Positions 15,608 to 23,226 of a stretch of 64,000 nt of DNA are shown here, piece after piece. Position numbers and translations under genes: made by a program. Source of the stretch: CAVVSD01 sp963757125 (GTDB lineage: Bacteria > Actinomycetota > Thermoleophilia > Solirubrobacterales > Solirubrobacteraceae); assembly GCA_963757125.1 (NCBI GenBank), contig CAVWQP010000006.1, positions 1-64,000 of the forward strand, in the 5' to 3' direction. Below the pieces are notes generated by a model. The model did no database searches and was not told the DNA's origin. It worked only from the letters and a program-made list of their open reading frames with translations. How positions within the stretch are numbered: the stretch's first letter is position 1; every line of letters begins with the position of its first letter.

Positions 15608-17239
15608 TTACTGCCCGGCGGGCATCAGCAGCGGCCACGGGGACCGCTCGGTCGCGGGATCCACGGGCACGTGGATGAGCGCCGGGGCGTCGGCGGACAG
15701 GGCGTCGTCGAGCGCGGACCGCAGTTCCTCGGGCGTCGTGGCGCTTGCTGCGGCGACGCCGTAGGACTCGGCCAGCCGCAGCCAGTCCGGATTGTGCAGG
15801 CGGGAGGCGACCTCGCGGCCGTAGATGCGCTGCTGGTCGCGCAGGACGTTGCCGTACGCGTTGTTGTCGAACAACACGGTCACGACGCCGATCCGCTCCT
15901 GCACGGCCGTCGCGAGCTCCTGGAGGCCGAACTGGAACCCGCCGTCGCCGGTGACCGACACGACCGCGCGATCCGGGTTGGCGACCTTGACGCCGAGCGA
16001 CGTCGGGAACCCGAAGCCGAGCGTCCCCTGGTGGCCGCCGGACACGTACGTGCGCGGCTCGTAGATCGGCAGCGCGTACGTCGCGGCGAAGCCGGCCTGG
16101 CAGATCTCCTCGACGAAGAAGCCGTCGCGGGGGAGGACGTCGCGGATCGCGCCGAGGAACTGCGCGTGCGGCGTGATCTCGGCGATCTGCGCGGCGGTCC
16201 TCGCCTTGACCGCCGCGAGCTCCTCCGCGCGCGACGGCCGCGGGTCGGTGCGCGCGACGAGCGCCTCGGTGAGCATCCGCGTCGCGACCGCGGCGTCGCC
16301 CGTGACGCCCAGCGAGGCTCCGAGGAGCGTCGGCTGGCGCGGGTCGATGTCGATCGTCGCGACCTTCAGCCCGTCGCGGCGCGGACCCCAGCGGAACCAC
16401 AGGAGCTCCATCCGCGACCCGATGCCGAGGACGACGTCGGTCTCCGCGTAGAGGTCGTACCCCTCGCCGCAGGTCATGCCGAGGTGGTGGTCGGAGGAGA
16501 CGATCCCGCGGCCCGACCGGAAGGGGACCACGGGCGCCTGCAGGTGCTCCGCGAGCGCCAGGACCTCGGCCGACGCGTGCTGCGCCCCGCTGCCGACCAT
16601 GATGAGCGGGCGCCGCGCGCCGGCGAGCATGTCCGCGAGCCGGTCCACGGCGTTCTCGTCGATCGCCGGAGTGCCCTCTCCGACCGCGCCGTCGCCCGCA
16701 TCGTCGGCCACGTCGGCGCGCATCGTGAGGACGTCCCAGGGCGCCTGCACCGCGACCGGGCGCGGCCGGCCCGATGCGGCGCGCCGCAGGGCCTCGGTGA
16801 CGAGCTCCGGCGCCTCGGTGGGGTGGCCGATCTGCGCGGCCCACTTCGTGAGCGTGCGCAGCGTCGCCAGCTGGTCGGGCAGCTCGTGGAGATGCCCGAG
16901 GCCGACGCCGATGTAGGGCGTGGGGACCTCGCTCGTCAGGCAGACGACGGGCGCGCTGGCGCCGTAGGCGGTGCACAGGCCCGCCGAGGAGTTCAGGACG
17001 CCGGGGCCCGGCACGACCGAGTACACGCCGGTGCGCCCGGTCGACCTCGCGTAGCCGAAGGCCATGTAGGACGCGGCCTGCTCGTGGCGCGGCGCCAGGA
17101 CGCGGATCTGGTCGGATGCGCGGCCGAGGGCGTCGAACAGCTCGTAGGTCTGCGCGCCAGGGATGCCGAAGACGGTGTCGACGCCCTCGCGCACGAGCGC
17201 GCCCACCATCGCCTCGCCGGTGCTCTTCGTCTCGCTCAC
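15608..17239 (-). CDS. Thiamine-pyrophosphate-dependent enzyme, acetolactate synthase-like
   Basis: A 543-residue three-domain TPP enzyme (Pyr-central-PP). The catalytic Glu of the Pyr domain is in APRHEQAASYMA. The PP-domain cofactor motif runs from GDGGFQFG to the Asn in LFDNNAYGN. The class comprises acetolactate synthase, benzoylformate decarboxylase, glyoxylate carboligase and sulfoacetaldehyde acetyltransferase, and the sequence alone does not choose between them. It is 16 bp downstream of an SsuD-like monooxygenase and upstream of the Opp transporter, so a 2-oxo acid or sulfo-aldehyde produced by that pathway is a possible substrate. Confidence 0.82.
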   Translation of the reverse strand: MSETKSTGEAMVGALVREGVDTVFGIPGAQTYELFDALGRASDQIRVLAPRHEQAASYMAFGYARSTGRTGVYSVVPGPGVLNSSAGLCTAYGASAPVVCLTSEVPTPYIGVGLGHLHELPDQLATLRTLTKWAAQIGHPTEAPELVTEALRRAASGRPRPVAVQAPWDVLTMRADVADDAGDGAVGEGTPAIDENAVDRLADMLAGARRPLIMVGSGAQHASAEVLALAEHLQAPVVPFRSGRGIVSSDHHLGMTCGEGYDLYAETDVVLGIGSRMELLWFRWGPRRDGLKVATIDIDPRQPTLLGASLGVTGDAAVATRMLTEALVARTDPRPSRAEELAAVKARTAAQIAEITPHAQFLGAIRDVLPRDGFFVEEICQAGFAATYALPIYEPRTYVSGGHQGTLGFGFPTSLGVKVANPDRAVVSVTGDGGFQFGLQELATAVQERIGVVTVLFDNNAYGNVLRDQQRIYGREVASRLHNPDWLRLAESYGVAAASATTPEELRSALDDALSADAPALIHVPVDPATERSPWPLLMPAGQ

Positions 17240-17255
17240 GCGCGCAGGCTATGGC

Positions 17256-18363
17256 CTACGCGACTGCGACCGAGTCCCGGCGTGCGACCTCCTGCCGCAC
17301 GAGCGGGAGCAGGCGCCGTCCGTAGTCGACGGCGTCCTCCAGCGGGTCGAACCCGCGGATGAGCAGCGTGGTGACGCCGATGTCGACGTAGTCCAGCAGC
17401 GCCTGCGCGACGGTCTCGGGCGACCCGACGAGCGCGGTCGTGTTGCCGTAGGCGCCGACGGCCTTGGCGATCGGCGTCCACAGCGCACGATCGTGCAGCT
17501 CGCCGCGCTCGGCCGCCGCCAGCAGCCGCTGGGACCCGGCGTTCTCGGGAGCCCCGTTCGCGAGGCCGAAGCGCTTGCCGATGGCCCGCGCGACGTCGAG
17601 GTTCGCCTCCGCGACCTCGAGGATGCGGTGCGCGCGCTCCCACGCCTCCTCGTCCGTGTCGCCCAGGATCGGGCGGAAGGACACGCTGATGCGCGGCGGC
17701 TCGTCGCGGCCCGCGGCCTCCGCGGCGGCGCGCACCTTGGCGATCTGCTCCGCGGTCTCCGCCAGCGGCTCGCCCCAGAGCGCGAACACGTCGGCGTGGC
17801 GGGCGCCCGACGTCGATCGCCGGCACCGAGGCGCCGCCGAAGTAGAGGGGGATGCGCGGCTGCTGGTACGGGCGGGCCTCGCTGACGAAGTCCTCGAACG
17901 CGTAGTACCGGCCTGCGAAGTCGAACGGCGCCTCCGACCGCCAGGCCCGGTCGAGGATCTGGAGGTACTCGTCCGTGCGCGCGTAGCGCTCGTCCTTGGG
18001 CAGCGTGTCGCCGTCGCGGCGCTGCTCGGCGTCGTTGCCGCCGGAGATGACGTGCACGGCGATGCGGCCGAGCGTCAGCTGGTCGAGCGTCGCGAACGCG
18101 CGCGCCGCCACCGTCGGGGCGACGAACCCGGGACGGTGGGCGATGAGGAAGGTGAGGCGCTCGGTGTGGTGCGCCGCGTAGGCGGCGACCTGCAGGCCGT
18201 CGGGCTGCGAGGACCCGTAGCCGATGAGGACGCGGTCGAAGCCGGCCTCGTCGTGCGCCCGGGCGAAATCGCGCAGGTAGCCGTGGTCGATCGCCGGGCC
18301 GCGCCGGACGTCCGTCTCCGACCCGGGCTTGGCGCCGATCATGCCGATGAACTCGACGGGCAC
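17256..18363 (-). pseudogene. LLM-class flavin-dependent monooxygenase, SsuD-like, interrupted by one frameshift
   Basis: Two adjacent frames together encode a ~368-residue FMNH2-dependent luciferase-fold oxygenase. The N-terminal part runs from VPVEFIGMIGAKPG to YFGGASVPAIDVG. The C-terminal part resumes in another frame with ARHADVFALWGEPLAE. Strong similarity to alkanesulfonate monooxygenases (TERLTFLIAHRPG, SGGNDAEQRRDGD, DERYARTDEYL, YFGG) suggests release of sulfite from organosulfonates. The break is at about 17806-17808, where one extra G in a GGG run would explain it; no conserved residues are lost. The GTG start at 18363 has a good GAGGAGG site. It is either a sequencing error or a recent lesion. 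Confidence 0.8.
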
Positions 18364-18365
18364 GG

Positions 18366-19553
18366 TCAACCTCCTCGTTCGAGCGCGGCGCGGCCGGCGT
18401 TCGTCAGGATCGTGTCGTCCTGCGGGCTGTGGATGCGGCTGCACAGCGCGTCGCGCAGGTGGCGCTGCAGCGGGTTGTGGCGGGTCAGCCCGGCGTTGCC
18501 GATGAGCGCGACGGCCTGCTCGGTGACCGCGATGACGTTGCGGGCGACGACGACCTTCGCCAGCCCGGTGTCGCGGCCGGCGCGCTCGGCGGCCTCGCCA
18601 CCGGCGTCGAGGTCGTCGGCCAGCGAGCCCAGCAGGCGCTCGTTGGCGTGCAGCAGGGCGTCGATCTCGCCGACCGCCGCCTGGAACCGCGGCAGCGATG
18701 CCAGCGGCGCGCCGAGGTTCGTCGGCGTGCGCTCGTTGAGGTAGCCGATGAGCCAGTCGCGCGCCGCCTGCGCGACCCCGTCGTAGACCGAGAGCAGGAG
18801 CACGATCATCCAGCCCATGACGTGCGCCGTGCGCAGGCCGGGGTCGAACGCGCCCGCGGGCAGCAGCGCAGCGGCGTGGTCGAGCGGGATCGGGGTGTCC
18901 TCGAAGACGACGTCGTGGCTCGCCGAGGCGCGCATCCCCAGGTGGTCCCATGTCTCGACGATCGTGATGCCCGGTGCGTCGGCGGGCACGAGGAACGGCC
19001 CGCTGCGCTGCCCGGCGGGGTCGTCCTCGGTCGTCGCCGCCCAGACGATCATCCACTTCAGGCCGTAGCTGCCGGTGGAGAAGATCTTGCGCCCGGTGAC
19101 CCGGAAGCCGTCCTCGGTCGGGACCGCGCGGGTCGCTGGGACGCCGCCACGCGCCGGCGTGCCGAGCTCGGGCTCGACGCGCAGCGCGTTGATGAGCGCC
19201 GGGCCGGCCAGGGCGGAGGCGAACACCCGGGCGCGGACGGCCGGGTCGACGCCGAAGGAGTCGTCGGCCAGCACCTGCAGGTAGATGAGGTGCATCACCC
19301 AGACGAGCGCGGTGGAGGCGTCGCCGGCGGCGACGGCGCGCACCGCGGCGGCGGTCGTGCGCAGGTTCGCGCCCGGCCCGCCGTGGGCCTCGGGGAGGCT
19401 GAGGCTCCCGATGCCGGCGCGCCACAGCGCGTCGATGTTCTCCTGCGAGAAGCTCCCCTCGCGGTCGTGGAGGTCCGCTCGCGGCGCGATCTCGGCCGCC
19501 ACCTCGCGTGCCGCGCCGAGGACCTCATCGTGCGCTTGGACGGCGATGGTCAC
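18366..19553 (-). CDS. Acyl-CoA-dehydrogenase-fold flavoprotein, SfnB/DszC-like
   Basis: A 395-residue acyl-CoA-dehydrogenase-fold protein with the N-terminal helical domain, the FAD-contact region (GRKIFSTGSYGLKW) and C-terminal helices (GNAGLTRHNPLQRHLRDALC). Proteins of this type next to SsuD-like oxygenases are usually reduced-flavin-dependent monooxygenases of sulfur acquisition (SfnB, DszC) rather than beta-oxidation enzymes; that is family context, not proof. The GTG at 19553 is used as start. It is 2 bp upstream of the LLM gene in the same operon, and only 19 bp separate it from the divergent hydrolase gene. Confidence 0.82.
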   Translation of the reverse strand: MTIAVQAHDEVLGAAREVAAEIAPRADLHDREGSFSQENIDALWRAGIGSLSLPEAHGGPGANLRTTAAAVRAVAAGDASTALVWVMHLIYLQVLADDSFGVDPAVRARVFASALAGPALINALRVEPELGTPARGGVPATRAVPTEDGFRVTGRKIFSTGSYGLKWMIVWAATTEDDPAGQRSGPFLVPADAPGITIVETWDHLGMRASASHDVVFEDTPIPLDHAAALLPAGAFDPGLRTAHVMGWMIVLLLSVYDGVAQAARDWLIGYLNERTPTNLGAPLASLPRFQAAVGEIDALLHANERLLGSLADDLDAGGEAAERAGRDTGLAKVVVARNVIAVTEQAVALIGNAGLTRHNPLQRHLRDALCSRIHSPQDDTILTNAGRAALERGG

Positions 19554-19572
19554 GGTGAGAGATGGTACGGGG

Positions 19573-20391
19573 ATGATCGAGAACCTGATCGGGCTTTCCA
19601 CCGGGGCGACCGTGGCCGTCACGGACGTGGGCTCCGGCCGCCCGCTCGTGCTGCTGCACGGCGTCTGCATGTCGCGCCACTTCTTCGGGCGCAACATCGA
19701 CGCGCTCGCGGCCGCCCACCGCGTCGTCGCGCTCGACTTCCGGGGGCACGGCGCGTCGCCGTCGAGCGAGGGCGGCCACAGCATCGCGCAGTACGCGCGC
19801 GACGTCCGCGCGCTCATCGAGCACCTCGATCTCGAGGACGCGGTGCTCGTCGGGTGGTCGATGGGGTCGCTCGTGGCCTGGGAGTACCAGCGGCAGTTCG
19901 CCGAGGACCCGCGGCTCGCGGGCGTCGTGATCATCTCCCAGGGCCCGTCCGATCTGACGCAGCCCGACTGGCCGAACGGCATGGTCGCGCCGCTGGAGCT
20001 CGGGACGTACCTGGAGGCCGCGCAGACGGACTTCCGCGGCTTCTTCGCCGACTTCGTGCGCGAGATGTTCAAGACGCTGCCGAGCGAGGCGGAGCAGGCG
20101 GCGATGGTGGACGCGATCTGCGGCATCGACCCCAACGCCGGCGCGGTCATCCTCGCCGACCAGACGCTGCGCGACCTGCGCCCGATCATCCCGTCGCTCG
20201 CCCTCCCGCACCTGCTCGTCTGGGGCACCGACGAGGGCGTCATCAAGCAGGCGTCGGGGACGTGGCTCGCCGAGAACCTCCCGTCGAGCGAGCTGCACGT
20301 CTTCGAGGACAGCGGCCACTGCCCGATGTGGGAGGAGCCCGAGCGCTTCAACGCGCTCGTCGCAGGGTGGGTCGGCGGGCTCAGCCGCTGA
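19573..20391 (+). CDS. Alpha/beta hydrolase
   Basis: A 272-residue alpha/beta-hydrolase. The oxyanion region is LLHGVCMSRHFF, and the nucleophile elbow GWSMGS supplies the Ser. Acid residue candidates lie in VVALDFRGHG or WGTDEG, and the catalytic His is in DSGHCPMWEEPE. It resembles haloperoxidase/esterase-like and carboxylesterase-like members; the substrate is unknown. ATG 19573 follows GGGG and leaves a 19-bp divergent gap. The 3' end overlaps the convergent metX gene by 11 bp. Confidence 0.85.
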   Translation: MIENLIGLSTGATVAVTDVGSGRPLVLLHGVCMSRHFFGRNIDALAAAHRVVALDFRGHGASPSSEGGHSIAQYARDVRALIEHLDLEDAVLVGWSMGSLVAWEYQRQFAEDPRLAGVVIISQGPSDLTQPDWPNGMVAPLELGTYLEAAQTDFRGFFADFVREMFKTLPSEAEQAAMVDAICGIDPNAGAVILADQTLRDLRPIIPSLALPHLLVWGTDEGVIKQASGTWLAENLPSSELHVFEDSGHCPMWEEPERFNALVAGWVGGLSR

Positions 20392-21403
20392 GCAGGCCCG
20401 CGACCGCCTCGTGGTAGGCGGGGATGTCCATGAGGAAGGAGTCGTGCCCCCACGGCGAGGCGATCTCGACGTGGCTCGGCTCGGCACCGAGCGCGCGCAG
20501 CTCGGCGGCGATGTGGCGGGAGTGCTCGCTGCCGAAGCGCCAGTCGGTGTCGAAGGAGACGAGCAGGACGTCGGTGGACGGCGGGCCTGCGATCGGCTCC
20601 GCGAACGGCTCGAAGTAGTCCATCGTCCGCGAGAGGTAGATGTAGGTGAGCGGGTCGAAGCGGGCGAGGAAGATCTCGGCCTGGTGGTCGAGGTAGTGCT
20701 CGACCTCGAAGTCCGAGGCCAGCGTCATGGGCCCGGGCCTTCGCCGCGCACGGTCGAACTTGCGCCGCATCCCCTCCTCGGAGAGGTAGGTGATGTGGGC
20801 CATCATCCGCGCCACCGAGAGCCCGTTCGGCGCGCCCTCGGCGAACGCGGGGTCGCGCAGGATCGCTGCGCGGCCGACGGTGGAGAAGCCGATGTTCTGC
20901 GCGCTCAGCCGCGCGCTGGCGCAGATGACCGCCGCCCGCTCGATCTCCTCCGGCGCGTCGAGCGCCCACTGCAGCGCCTGCATCCCGCCGAGCGAGCCGC
21001 CCACCGCCGCGTGCAGCCGCTGCACGCCGAGCGTGCGCAGCAGCGCGCGGTGGACCGTGTTGAGGTCGCGGACCGTGAAGAGCGGGAAGTCGAGGCCGTA
21101 CGGCTCGCCCGTCCCGGGGTCGATCGACGACGGTCCGGTCGTGCCCTGGCAGCCGCCGAGCAGGTTCGCGCAGACGACGTAGAAGCGGTCGGTGTCGACC
21201 GCCCGGCCGGGGCCGACGAGCGTGCTCCACCAGTCGGCCGCGTCGGCGTCGCCGGTCAGCGCGTGGCAGATGAGCACCGCGTTGCCGGCGTCGGCGTCGA
21301 GCGTGCCGTAGGTCGCGTAGGCGACGTCGACGGGCGCGAGCGTCGCGCCGGACTCCAGCACGAGCGGGGTGTCCGCGTCGAAGAGCCGGACCGAGCTGGT
21401 CAG
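20381..21403 (-). CDS. metX: Homoserine O-acyltransferase (MetX family)
   Basis: A ~340-residue alpha/beta-hydrolase-fold acyltransferase that activates homoserine for direct sulfhydrylation. Family motifs include VAYATYGTLD, ICHALTGDADA, ANLLGGCQGTTGPSS (oxyanion/acyl pocket) and the nucleophile motif GGSLGGMQALQW. The C-terminal catalytic His is in SPWGHDSFLM. The start is uncertain. The conserved N-terminus (SVRLFDADTPLVLESG) has no ATG, GTG or TTG directly in front; the nearest candidate is CTG at 21403, overlapping the TGA of the CoA-binding gene. An in-frame ATG lies much further up (21571). Translational coupling from the upstream gene would explain the weak start. Confidence 0.85.
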   Translation of the reverse strand: MTSSVRLFDADTPLVLESGATLAPVDVAYATYGTLDADAGNAVLICHALTGDADAADWWSTLVGPGRAVDTDRFYVVCANLLGGCQGTTGPSSIDPGTGEPYGLDFPLFTVRDLNTVHRALLRTLGVQRLHAAVGGSLGGMQALQWALDAPEEIERAAVICASARLSAQNIGFSTVGRAAILRDPAFAEGAPNGLSVARMMAHITYLSEEGMRRKFDRARRRPGPMTLASDFEVEHYLDHQAEIFLARFDPLTYIYLSRTMDYFEPFAEPIAGPPSTDVLLVSFDTDWRFGSEHSRHIAAELRALGAEPSHVEIASPWGHDSFLMDIPAYHEAVAGLLSG

Positions 21404-21885
21404 CCCCGGCTCCTGCGCGACGAGATGACGCCGGTGTCGAAGCCCTGGAGGTGCAGCCCGCCCGCGAACCGCGCGTGCTCGATCTTCAGGCACCGGTTCG
21501 ACACGACCTCCAGACCGGCGTCGTGGGCGATCTGCACGGCCTCGTCGCTGTGCAGCCCGAGCTGCATCCACAGCGTCCCCGCGCCCACGGCGACGGCCTC
21601 CCGCGCGACGCCGGGCAGCTCGGACTCGCGGCGGAAGACGTCGACGATGTCCGGTGTGCCGGGCAGGTCCGCCAGCGACGGATAGGTCTGCATGCCGAGG
21701 ATCTCGCCCCCGCGCGGCGTGATGGGCCAGATCTCGTAGTCCGCGCTGGAGGACGCGAGGTACGTCAGGACGAAGTTGCTCGCGCGGGCGGGATTGGCGG
21801 AGGCGCCGACGACCGCGATCGTCCGCGCCTCGCGCAGGATCCGCCGCCGCACCGCTGCGCTGGGCGGCTCCCAGGCGTCAGGCAT
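21400..21885 (-). CDS. CoA-binding domain protein (YccU-like)
   Basis: A 161-residue single-domain CoA-binding Rossmann protein (TIAVVGASANPARASN, VDVFRRESELP, GTLWMQLGLHSDEAV, NRCLKIEH), the stand-alone form related to the succinyl-CoA synthetase alpha N-domain. Its position between metY (8-bp overlap) and metX (overlapping stop/start) is a recurrent arrangement in bacteria with direct sulfhydrylation. That implies a supporting role around acyl-CoA or O-acetylhomoserine metabolism; the biochemical function is not established. The ATG at 21885 overlaps the metY end. Confidence 0.85.
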   Translation of the reverse strand: MPDAWEPPSAAVRRRILREARTIAVVGASANPARASNFVLTYLASSSADYEIWPITPRGGEILGMQTYPSLADLPGTPDIVDVFRRESELPGVAREAVAVGAGTLWMQLGLHSDEAVQIAHDAGLEVVSNRCLKIEHARFAGGLHLQGFDTGVISSRRSRG

Positions 21886-23182
21886 CGGACGTCGCCGCGG
21901 CGAGGCCGCGATCCAGGTCGAAGAGGATGTCGTCGAGGTCCTCGAGCCCGACGCTGAGGCGCACGAGCTCGGGGAGCACGCCCGCGGCCTGCAGCGCGTC
22001 CTCGGAGAGCTGGCGGTGCGTCGTCGACGCCGGGTGGATGACGAGCGTCCGCGTGTCCCCGACGTTCGCGAGGTGCGAGCACAGGTCGACGCCCTCGATG
22101 AACGCCTCGCCCGCCGCGCGCCCACCGCGCAGGCCGAACGAGAACACGGCGCCCGGGCCCTTCGGCAGGTAGCGCGCGGCCAGGTCGTGACCGGGGTCGT
22201 CGGGCAGCCCGGCGTAGCGCACCCAGCTCACGCGATCGTCGGCCGCCAGCCACTCCGCGACCGCCTGGGCGTTGGCGACGTGCGCGTCCATCCGCAGCGG
22301 CAGCGTCTCCATGCCGTGCAGCAGGAGGAACGCGTTGAAGGGGGAGAGGACCCCGCCGAGGTTGCGCAGCCCTTCGACGCGCAGCTTCGTGCAGAACCCG
22401 TACTCGCCGAAGTTGTCCCAGTAGCGCAGGTTGCCGTAGGTGGCGACCGGCTCGGTCATCACCGGGAAGTTGCCGTTGTCCCAGGGGAACCTGCCGGAGT
22501 CCACGACGACGCCGCCGATCGAGGTGCCGTGGCCGCCGAGGAACTTCGTCGCGGAGTGCAGGACGACGTCCGCGCCGTGGTCGAGCGGCCGGCAGAGGTA
22601 CGGCGAGGCGAGCGTCGCGTCGATCGCCAGCGGCACGCCGGCCGCGCGGGCGATCGCGCCGAGCGACGCGATGTCGGCGATCGTCCCCGCCGGGTTGGCG
22701 ATGATCTCCGTGTAGAGGAGCTTCGTGCGGCCCGGCTGCACCGCTGCCTCGAACGCCGCCGGGTCGTCGGGCGGGACGAACGTCGTCTCGATCCCGAGGC
22801 GGCGGAGGGTCACGTCGAGCAGCGTGTACGTCCCGCCGTACAGCGCGGAGCTGGAGACGATGTGGTCGCCGGCGCTCGCCAGCGAGGTGAACAGCAGCGT
22901 CTCGGCCGCCTGCCCGCTGCTGGTCGCGACTGCGCCGATCCCACCCTCCAGGCTCGCGACGCGCTCCTCGAACGCCGCGACGGTCGGGTTGCTCAGGCGC
23001 GTGTAGATGTTCCCGAACTTCTGCAGCGCGAAGAGGTCGGCGGCGTCCGCCGGGTCCTCGAAGACGAACGACGTCGTCTGGTAGATCGGCACGGCGCGTG
23101 CGCCGGTCGTGGGATCGGGTCGCGCGCCCGCGTGGATCGCACGTGTCCGCGGGCCCCAGTTGCGGTCCTCCGGCTCGGTCAT
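21878..23182 (-). CDS. metY: O-acetylhomoserine sulfhydrylase (PLP-dependent, Cys/Met metabolism family)
   Basis: A 434-residue PLP enzyme converting O-acetylhomoserine and sulfide to homocysteine. Motifs are YQTTSFVFED, IYTRLSNPTVAAFEERVA, ATSSGQAAETLL and the Schiff-base lysine in HSATKFLGGHG. Length (~430) and the long insert favour MetY over MetB/MetC. ATG 23182 is preferred over GTG 23194 because it matches the usual MTExxxxW start. It heads the metY-CoA-binding-metX operon. Only 44 bp separate it from the divergent antiporter, too short for a SAM riboswitch. Confidence 0.92.
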   Translation of the reverse strand: MTEPEDRNWGPRTRAIHAGARPDPTTGARAVPIYQTTSFVFEDPADAADLFALQKFGNIYTRLSNPTVAAFEERVASLEGGIGAVATSSGQAAETLLFTSLASAGDHIVSSSALYGGTYTLLDVTLRRLGIETTFVPPDDPAAFEAAVQPGRTKLLYTEIIANPAGTIADIASLGAIARAAGVPLAIDATLASPYLCRPLDHGADVVLHSATKFLGGHGTSIGGVVVDSGRFPWDNGNFPVMTEPVATYGNLRYWDNFGEYGFCTKLRVEGLRNLGGVLSPFNAFLLLHGMETLPLRMDAHVANAQAVAEWLAADDRVSWVRYAGLPDDPGHDLAARYLPKGPGAVFSFGLRGGRAAGEAFIEGVDLCSHLANVGDTRTLVIHPASTTHRQLSEDALQAAGVLPELVRLSVGLEDLDDILFDLDRGLAAATSDA

Positions 23183-23226
23183 CGCGCGGCGCACGCTATC
23201 GCCCCCGCGGGTTACGGTCCCCGCGC

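Noticed and set aside
18366..19553. Ordinary beta-oxidation acyl-CoA dehydrogenase
   Set aside because: The SsuD-like neighbour and absence of other beta-oxidation genes favour a sulfur-related SfnB/DszC-type monooxygenase, although the fold is the same.
19554..19572. A shared divergent promoter in the 19-bp gap between the flavoprotein and the hydrolase
   Set aside because: Too short to hold two promoters; either they overlap the coding regions or one start codon is misplaced. No promoter motif could be assigned.
23183..23226. Possible methionine (SAM) riboswitch upstream of metY
   Set aside because: Only 44 bp separate metY from the divergent antiporter gene, too short for any known SAM riboswitch class.
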